Source: Biostraticola tofi (GTDB taxonomy: Bacteria; Pseudomonadota; Gammaproteobacteria; Enterobacterales; Enterobacteriaceae). From it: a DNA stretch of 64,000 nucleotides. The stretch is taken from assembly GCF_004343195.1 (NCBI RefSeq), contig NZ_SMCR01000003.1, positions 62,001 through 126,000 on the forward strand, written 5' to 3'. Shown piece after piece: positions 58,676 through 64,000 of the stretch (the first letter of the stretch is position 1; every line of letters starts with the position of its first letter). Below the pieces are notes generated by a model. It searched no databases, was not told where the DNA came from, and saw nothing but the letters and a program-made list of their open reading frames with translations. The translations under genes and the position numbers were made by a program.

Positions 58676-59467
58676 TCAGCACAGCGTGGCGATGATAACC
58701 TGGTCGGCGTTGAAATATGCTGTAACCGGCAGATTGACGCGAAGATTTTGCGTATCCGTGATGATTTTCGGCAGGGTAGCGCACAGCGTTTCGCCCCCCT
58801 CAAGGGTAATCAGCGCTTCATCGCTGTCTTCGCCGATCTCAAGTCCGGCTATCACACCGCTCAGGACATTATCAGCCTGGGGCGCGGGGGCGATGGCAGC
58901 CTGGACCGACACCCAGGGCGCCTTGATAAGCACCAGCACTTCCTTGCCGGTGACCAGCTGCAGGCGGTCTGCGCTTTGGCGAGTCAGTGCGGCGGTGATG
59001 CAGGTTCGGCTGTTGGCAATCTGCACTTTTACCTGCTGCTGTACCTGCTGCTGGCTTCGTGCAAGCAAGGTACCGAAAAATTGATTGCGGGCGCTGGTCT
59101 GCAGTGAAAAACGTGAAATCGCCGCCAGCAGGCTGTCCAAGGGCAGGTCGTCTTTTTGCAGCACATCGAAGGCTTTCTGCTGTATCTGTTCGAGTAAGTC
59201 ATAAAGTTGCAGCAGGCGGTTAGCGTAATGGGTAAGGGTAGCGCCGCCGCCGCCTTTGCCACCGGTGACGCGTTCCACCAGCGGATGTTCACTGAGGGCG
59301 TTCATGCCATTGATCGCATCCCAGGCGCTTTTGTAACTGATGCCGGCAAGTTTTGCCCCTTGGCTGATAGAGCCGGTGTGGCCGACATGGCGCAGCAGGG
59401 CTATCCGCCTGGGATCGGCGAACAGTTGCTGTCTGAGTCTAAGGGTCAGTTGTATTTCAGCCTGCAT
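58676..59467 (-). CDS. modE: Molybdate-responsive regulator ModE
   Basis: Represses modABC with molybdate and activates some molybdoenzyme genes. The frame opens at 59524, but homology (MQAEIQLTLRLRQQLFADPR) sets ATG 59467, 263 residues. N-terminal winged helix with GSISQGAKLAGISYKSAWDA and VTGGKGGGGATLT. C-terminal tandem Mop/TOBE domains (about 125-263) with SARNQFFGTL, KAPWVSVQ and the ending FNADQVIIATLC. Divergent from acrZ. Confidence 0.97.
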   Translation of the reverse strand: MQAEIQLTLRLRQQLFADPRRIALLRHVGHTGSISQGAKLAGISYKSAWDAINGMNALSEHPLVERVTGGKGGGGATLTHYANRLLQLYDLLEQIQQKAFDVLQKDDLPLDSLLAAISRFSLQTSARNQFFGTLLARSQQQVQQQVKVQIANSRTCITAALTRQSADRLQLVTGKEVLVLIKAPWVSVQAAIAPAPQADNVLSGVIAGLEIGEDSDEALITLEGGETLCATLPKIITDTQNLRVNLPVTAYFNADQVIIATLC

Positions 59468-59654
59468 GGTTCGGCTCTCGACTGGGGAAACACCAAATAG
59501 GACTATTCTACCCTTAGCGGCCATGGATGGCAGCCCCCATTGTCTTTTCGCCGGCCAATGACATAAAAAGCCTACAGCGTCTGGCTGCTAAACTGGTATA
59601 AAGAGCAGAGTTAACGCTTATATCCCTGTAGTAACCGCGTTTGAAGAGGTCTCA

Positions 59655-59828
59655 ATGTTAGAATTACTGAAAAGTCTGGTGATGGTGGTGCTGCTGGTGC
59701 CAGTGGTCATGGTCGTTATCCTGGGCCTGATCTGGGCTTTTGGAACGTTTTTCAATGTTATTTCCAAATTTGGCCATCCGAAACAGCGCCGGCAGGACAA
59801 GTCCGCTGAAGCGAATCGCCTAAATTAA
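59655..59828 (+). CDS. acrZ: AcrZ, small AcrB-associated membrane protein
   Basis: 57 residues (49 in E. coli): MLELLKSLVMVVLLVPVVMV, then VILGLIWAFGTFFNVISKFG and a basic C-terminal tail. One helix with the bent Pro-containing hydrophobic core of AcrZ, which binds AcrB and affects efflux specificity. The E. coli location, between modE and modA, is the same. AGAGGT precedes the ATG. Confidence 0.9.
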   Translation: MLELLKSLVMVVLLVPVVMVVILGLIWAFGTFFNVISKFGHPKQRRQDKSAEANRLN

Positions 59829-59836
59829 CTGTCCCC

Positions 59837-59867
59837 CTGTCGTCATCCCTGACGGCAGGCCGGTTTT
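59837..59867 (+). terminator. Terminator-like hairpin after acrZ
   Basis: CTGTCGTCA-tccc-TGACGGCAG (one G-U pair), followed by GCCGGTTTT. Short T-tract, so weak. Confidence 0.5.
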
Positions 59868-60005
59868 GATCTCCGGCTGCCTGCCCTGATATTTCCCGCT
59901 TTCCTTCAGCTGTTCACTTCCTCCAGCAACCGTCACTTTACATGATCCCCAGCGGCTAATACTCTGTTAGCGTCTGAATGACCTTTCGGTGACAAAGAGG
60001 ATGTA

Positions 60006-61115
60006 ATGGAACAACCGGTAAATGGAAAACGGCGACTGGCGGTGCTGTTCGGCGGACAGTCTACTGAGCATGAAGTCTCGCTGCGCTCGTCAATCAATGT
60101 TATCAAAGCCATTGATCGCCAGCGCTATGATTTGGCGTTAATAGGTGTGGATAAAGAGGGGCGCTGGTTGGTCTATGATGAGGCCGACTACCTGGTAAAT
60201 GCCGACTCACCGGCAGATATCGCCCTTGCTCCCTCAACTCGCTATCTCTCGGTGGTGCCCGGGCACCATCACGTCCAGCTGATTGAAATCAGCACTGGCA
60301 TGCCCTTGCCCAACATCGATGTCGCTTTTTCGGTCATGCATGGCGCCGCGGGGGAAGATGGCTCTATTCAGGGTCTGTTGCGGGTACTGAACGTGCCTTT
60401 TGTCGGCCCTGCAGTGATGGGCTCTGCGGTGTGCATGGATAAAGACATGACCAAGCGAGTGCTGCGCGATGCCGGATTACCGGTGACGCCTTCAGTGACG
60501 CTGCACCGGGGAGAACGCCAGCAGGTCGATTTCAACCAGATAACGGCCAGCCTGGGGCTGCCGTTATTTATCAAACCGGCATCGCAGGGATCTTCTGTTG
60601 GCGTCAGTAAAGTGGGTGACCTGCAAAGCTTTATGCAGGCGCTTGATCTGGCTTTCAGCTACGACCACAAGGTATTGGTGGAGACCGCCATCGTCGGTCG
60701 CGAAATAGAAACTGCGGTGCTGGGAAATGATCAGCCCGAGGTCAGCGTATGCGGTGAGATCCTGGCCAATGATGAATTTTATGCCTATGACACCAAATAC
60801 TTGAAAGGCAGTCAGGCCGGGCTGGTTATTCCTGCCGCCCTGGACCCACAGGTGAGTGACCAGATTCGTCTTATTGCCCGTGAAGCCTATTTGGCGGCGG
60901 GCTGTGCGGTGATGTCGCGCGTTGATTTCTTTCTGACCAACGAGGGTCAGGTAATTATAAACGAAATTAATACCCTTCCAGGGTTTACCTCCATCAGCAT
61001 GTACCCCAAGCTTTGGCAGGCCAGTGGGCTGGATTATCGCTCGTTGGTGGATAAGCTTATCGGACTGGCTTTGGCGCGTGCGACCGATGAGAGTGATATC
61101 AAGACCCGGCGTTAA
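60006..61115 (+). CDS. ddlA: D-alanine--D-alanine ligase, DdlA type
   Basis: Makes the D-Ala-D-Ala dipeptide for peptidoglycan. 369 residues, the longer DdlA size (364 in E. coli) rather than DdlB (about 306). ATP-grasp signatures: [61 protein letters not shown] and [20 protein letters not shown]. It stands alone between acrZ and modA, not near sbmA or in the ftsQAZ cluster as in E. coli. Compared with neighbours, nothing in composition looks foreign. Confidence 0.95.
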   Translation: MEQPVNGKRRLAVLFGGQSTEHEVSLRSSINVIKAIDRQRYDLALIGVDKEGRWLVYDEADYLVNADSPADIALAPSTRYLSVVPGHHHVQLIEISTGMPLPNIDVAFSVMHGAAGEDGSIQGLLRVLNVPFVGPAVMGSAVCMDKDMTKRVLRDAGLPVTPSVTLHRGERQQVDFNQITASLGLPLFIKPASQGSSVGVSKVGDLQSFMQALDLAFSYDHKVLVETAIVGREIETAVLGNDQPEVSVCGEILANDEFYAYDTKYLKGSQAGLVIPAALDPQVSDQIRLIAREAYLAAGCAVMSRVDFFLTNEGQVIINEINTLPGFTSISMYPKLWQASGLDYRSLVDKLIGLALARATDESDIKTRR

Positions 61116-61180
61116 CCGCTTCCCGGGGATGCTGCGCCTGGGGATCGTCGGCGTAAATTCGGATGACAACGTGTGATTAT

Positions 61181-61204
61181 CGTTATATTATTTTTTATAC
61201 AACG
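61181..61204. promoter_or_regulatory. ModE operator at modA
   Basis: Inverted arms CGTTATAT and ATACAACG around an 8-bp centre, 22 bp before the modA ATG. Matches the E. coli ModE site (CGTTATAT...ATATAACG type) with one changed base. ModE with molybdate would repress modABC. Confidence 0.85.
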
Positions 61205-61225
61205 AAAAACACGGGCAAAATCTAA

Positions 61226-61999
61226 ATGAAGAAGTATCTCGTTGCCTGGTCAGTCGGGCTCTGCCTGACGGCCGGGCTGAACGTCCAGGCCGCCGCTGCA
61301 GCCGACAAGGTCACCGTATTCGCCGCCGCCTCACTGACCAATGCCCTTCAGGACATTGCCAAGCAGTATCAGCAAGACCACCAGGTGGAAATCGTTTCAT
61401 CCTTTGCTTCCTCATCGACGCTGGCGCGCCAGATAGAGCAGGGGGCGCCGGCCAATCTCTTTATCTCCGCCGACCAGCAGTGGATGGACTATGTCCAGGA
61501 TAAAAAGCACATCGTCGAGGAAACGCGCTATACCCTGCTGGGTAATAACCTGGTGCTGGTGGCGCCTAACAACAGCCAGCAGAACCACGTCGACATTAAC
61601 CCACAGACCCCATGGACCTCACTGCTCCAGGGTCAGAAGCTGGCGGTGGGTGATCCTGACCATGTGCCCGCGGGTATTTACGCCAAAGAAGCGCTGGAAC
61701 AGCTGGGCGCCTGGGACACTCTGTCGCCGGTGATGGCGCGGGCTAACAGCGTCCGTGCGGCGTTGGCGCTGGTCGAACGTCAAGAGGCGCCGCTGGGTAT
61801 CGTCTACGGCTCCGATGTTGTGGCAACCCAGGGCGTCAAAGTTATCGGCACTTTCCCGACCGACAGCCATAAAACCATCGAGTATCCGATGGCGCTGGTA
61901 AAAGACAATAACAGTGCTGCAGCCCAGGCGTTTTACGATTATTTGAAAACCCCTGCGGCCGCCGGCGTTTTTAAACACTATGGTTTTACCACCCGTTAA
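61226..61999 (+). CDS. modA: Molybdate-binding periplasmic protein ModA
   Basis: Captures molybdate/tungstate for ModBC. 257 residues. Signal peptide (about 1-26; LVAWSVGLCLTAGLNVQAAA), then the binding core VFAAASLTNALQDIAKQYQ, SFASSSTLARQIEQGAPANL, VGDPDHVPAGIYAKEALEQ and LGIVYGSDVV. The stop overlaps the modB ATG by one base. Confidence 0.97.
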   Translation: MKKYLVAWSVGLCLTAGLNVQAAAAADKVTVFAAASLTNALQDIAKQYQQDHQVEIVSSFASSSTLARQIEQGAPANLFISADQQWMDYVQDKKHIVEETRYTLLGNNLVLVAPNNSQQNHVDINPQTPWTSLLQGQKLAVGDPDHVPAGIYAKEALEQLGAWDTLSPVMARANSVRAALALVERQEAPLGIVYGSDVVATQGVKVIGTFPTDSHKTIEYPMALVKDNNSAAAQAFYDYLKTPAAAGVFKHYGFTTR

Positions 62000-62688
62000 T
62001 GTTTTTGACCGACTATGAATGGCAGGCGGTGGTTCTCAGCCTGCGGGTTTCTCTGCTGGCGGTTGTCTGCAGTTTGCCGCTGGGAATTATGGTGGCCTGG
62101 ATCCTGGTGCGTTGCCGCTTTCCCGGTAAGGCGCTGGTAGACGGCATTATCCATTTGCCGCTGGTGCTGCCGCCGGTGGTCATTGGCTATCTGTTGCTGA
62201 TAGGCCTCGGTCGGCGTGGTGTTATCGGTTCATGGCTCTATGACCTGACCGGTTTCAGTTTCAGTTTCAGCTGGCGAGGCGCGGCGCTGGCTTCGGCAGT
62301 GGTCGCCTTTCCGCTGATGGTGCGCGCCATACGCCTGGCGCTAGAGGCGATCGATCTGCGGTTTGAGCAAGCGGCCAGGACGCTGGGGGCCGGTCCGTGG
62401 CGGGTGTTTTTTACCATTACGCTGCCGTTGGCCTTTCCGGGGATAGTGGTCGGCACCGTGCTGGCGTTTGCCCGTTCCCTGGGCGAATTCGGCGCCACCA
62501 TAACCTTTGTATCCAATATCCCCGGCGAAACCCGCACTATTCCCCTCGCGATGTATACCCTGATTGAAACGCCGGGAGCAGAGTCGGCCGCGGCGCGCCT
62601 GTGCGTGCTGGCCATTATGCTTTCCCTGGCGTCGCTACTGGCGGCAGAATGGCTGGCCAACTGGGGCCGCCGAAGAATGGGGGGCTGA
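61999..62688 (+). CDS. modB: Molybdate ABC transporter permease ModB
   Basis: 229 residues, as in E. coli. Five or so spans; the cytoplasmic EAA loop reads [20 protein letters not shown], followed by [20 protein letters not shown]. Starts TAATG with modA and ends TGATG with modC, so coupled at both ends. Confidence 0.97.
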   Translation: MFLTDYEWQAVVLSLRVSLLAVVCSLPLGIMVAWILVRCRFPGKALVDGIIHLPLVLPPVVIGYLLLIGLGRRGVIGSWLYDLTGFSFSFSWRGAALASAVVAFPLMVRAIRLALEAIDLRFEQAARTLGAGPWRVFFTITLPLAFPGIVVGTVLAFARSLGEFGATITFVSNIPGETRTIPLAMYTLIETPGAESAAARLCVLAIMLSLASLLAAEWLANWGRRRMGG

Positions 62689-63746
62689 TGCTGCAACTGG
62701 CTATCTGGCAACGTCTGGGTGATCTGCAGCTTGAGGTGCAGGCAGATATTCCGGTCAGCGGTATTACCGCCGTGTTCGGCGTTTCGGGTGCCGGCAAGAC
62801 CTCGCTTATCAATGCCATCGGCGGCCTGACCCGTCCTCAGCGGGGGACGATTGCACTGAACGGCAGGCTATTGTTTGATGCCGATCGGCGCATCTGCCTG
62901 CCGCCGGAGAAACGGCGGGTGGGTTATGTCTTTCAGGATGCGCGGCTGTTTCCCCATTACCGGGTACGGGGCAATCTTCAGTACGGCATGGCGGCCTCAA
63001 TGCGTCCTGAATTCGATGCCATTGTGACCCTTTTGGGGATCAGCCATTTGCTGAGCCGTGCGCCGGCGACGCTTTCAGGCGGTGAAAAACAACGGGTCGC
63101 TATCGGTCGAGCGCTACTCAGCGCGCCGGAAATCCTGTTAATGGATGAGCCGCTGGCGTCTCTCGATCTGCCGCGCAAACGAGAACTGATGCCTTACCTG
63201 GAGAAGCTGGCCGCGCAAGTGCGGATTCCGGTGCTGTATGTCAGCCATAGCCTGGAAGAAATTACCCAACTGGCGGAGCAGGTGCTGATCCTGGATAACG
63301 GTAAGGTCAAGGCCTTTGGCGCCCTTGAAGCAGTGTGGGCCAGCAGCGTGCTTCGCCCCTGGCTGGCACGGGAAGAACAAAGTACCGTGCTGCGGGTCAG
63401 CATCGCCGGGCAGCATCCTCGTTATGCCATGACCGCCCTGGCGTTGGGCAGCGAACGGTTATGGGTCAGCCGGGTGGATTTGCCCATCGGCATGCCGCTG
63501 CGCATTCGCATCGCCGCCAGTGATATCTCTCTGGTCACCGCCCCCCCGGCGCAGAGCAGTATCCGTAATATCCTGCCGGCAGTGGTCCGGGAATGGCTGG
63601 AGGTGAATAATCAGGTGGAAGTCAGGCTTGATATACAAGGCCATACACTGTGGGCCAGGATATCTCCGTGGGCCCTGGACGAGATGGGCTTGACGGATGG
63701 AATGAAGCTGTATGCCCAGATAAAGAGTGTGTCGATCACTACCTGA
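62688..63746 (+). CDS. modC: Molybdate ABC transporter ATPase ModC
   Basis: 352 residues from ATG 62688; the frame is open to 62601, but the shorter start matches the family and couples to modB. Walker [12 protein letters not shown]-loop [11 protein letters not shown], signature [16 protein letters not shown], Walker [14 protein letters not shown], and switch His in [10 protein letters not shown]. The C-terminal Mop domain (about 285-352, ending [20 protein letters not shown]) binds molybdate. Confidence 0.97.
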   Translation: MLQLAIWQRLGDLQLEVQADIPVSGITAVFGVSGAGKTSLINAIGGLTRPQRGTIALNGRLLFDADRRICLPPEKRRVGYVFQDARLFPHYRVRGNLQYGMAASMRPEFDAIVTLLGISHLLSRAPATLSGGEKQRVAIGRALLSAPEILLMDEPLASLDLPRKRELMPYLEKLAAQVRIPVLYVSHSLEEITQLAEQVLILDNGKVKAFGALEAVWASSVLRPWLAREEQSTVLRVSIAGQHPRYAMTALALGSERLWVSRVDLPIGMPLRIRIAASDISLVTAPPAQSSIRNILPAVVREWLEVNNQVEVRLDIQGHTLWARISPWALDEMGLTDGMKLYAQIKSVSITT

Positions 63747-63953
63747 GCCTATTGAGGGCTAGACCGTCATCAGACCCGGGCATCATCGGGCCTTGACGTT
63801 ATCACAGCTGAATAAACAGGCCGGCGGCGTCTGGCCGCTGCAGCTGGCGGCCAGAAATCGGACTGCCGCAACTGGCAGACAGGATCCGGCCGCTGTATTT
63901 GACGGTCAGAAATCGGACATCTGCAGCTGGCGGCCATAATCAGGCCCGACCGA
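63747..63953. repeat. Repeat-rich gap after modC
   Basis: About 207 bp. CTGCAGCTGGCGGCCA occurs at 63838-63853 and 63921-63936, and CAGAAATCGGAC at 63852-63863 and 63907-63918, with looser copies between. These look like degenerate direct/inverted repeats. The minus frame 63770-63988 is a product of these repeats and I do not call it. Confidence 0.6.
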
Positions 63954-64000
63954 TCAGCCCAGGATCCGCTGGCGGATAACGTCGGCAATTACCGGCGATT
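63954..64000 (-). CDS. ybhA: C-terminal end of a gene, probably ybhA (HAD phosphatase)
   Basis: The minus strand from the window edge reads SPVIADVIRQRILG and stops (TGA at 63954-63956). In E. coli ybhA, a HAD-family pyridoxal-phosphate/sugar phosphatase, lies convergent to modC at this point, and its C-terminus has a similar SIAEFI-type ending. Only 14 residues are visible, so the name rests on gene order. Confidence 0.4.
   Translation of the reverse strand, partial: SPVIADVIRQRILG

Noticed and set aside
63770-63988. 72-codon minus-strand ORF near the window end
   Set aside because: Arg/Ala/Ser-rich, made of local repeats, and overlaps in another frame the likelier ybhA C-terminus.

Overview
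This window is a stretch of chromosomal backbone from a member of the Enterobacterales. Every gene I can name has an obvious E. coli K-12 counterpart, and gene order follows the E. coli nag-to-mod (about 15-17 min) region closely. GC-rich genes are separated by AT-rich control regions. No phage, insertion sequence, CRISPR array or clear pseudogene was seen. Several E. coli neighbours are missing at their usual places (chiPQ, nei, pnuC, galE), and others sit where E. coli does not have them (pcp after pxpA, a ddlA-type ligase between acrZ and modA, a long two-domain YbgA). This points to a relative outside Escherichia/Salmonella. A Sodalis- or Pectobacterium-like lineage is possible, but the sequence alone does not settle it.

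Layout. 1-4.2 kb: nagBA (nagA cut by the window edge) diverging from nagE, with two NagC-like operators between them. 4.4-11.5 kb: glnS, then fur (with a uof-like leader ORF), fldA, ybfE and ybfF on the minus strand, then seqA-pgm. 11.6-19.5 kb: kdpFABCDE on the minus strand with a recognisable KdpE site. 19.7-26.1 kb: ybgA-phrB-ybgI-pxpBCA-pcp. 26.2-37.9 kb: the TCA block, gltA diverging from sdhCDAB-sucABCD, closed by a nested hairpin terminator. 38.5-41.7 kb: cydABX-ybgE (cytochrome bd). 41.9-47.6 kb: ybgC-tolQRAB-pal-cpoB (Tol-Pal cell envelope machine). 47.7-48.0 kb: two identical tRNA-Lys(TTT) genes. 48.3-53.4 kb: nadA, zitB, ybgS, aroG, gpmA. 53.5-57.1 kb: galTKM without galE, preceded by three GalR-type operators. 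57.1-63.7 kb: modF-modE, acrZ, ddlA and modABC with a ModE box. The last bases look like the C-terminus of ybhA.

How the parts connect. Pcp releases N-terminal pyroglutamate and PxpABC converts it to glutamate, so the two neighbours form one salvage route. GltA, Sdh and Suc form a continuous TCA segment. CydABX is the high-affinity oxidase. NagE/NagB/NagA and GalT/GalK/GalM handle amino sugars and galactose.

The less ordinary content is in the gaps. There are two intergenic tandem arrays (43-bp units at 8121-8260 and 40-bp units at 49471-49660), both built on GCCCG...CGGGC hairpins. Three GalR-like operators sit at about 109-bp steps upstream of galT. Several long palindromes lie in the sdh and cyd control regions. 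A 31-codon orphan ORF lies between pxpA and pcp. I found no convincing new multi-gene system.
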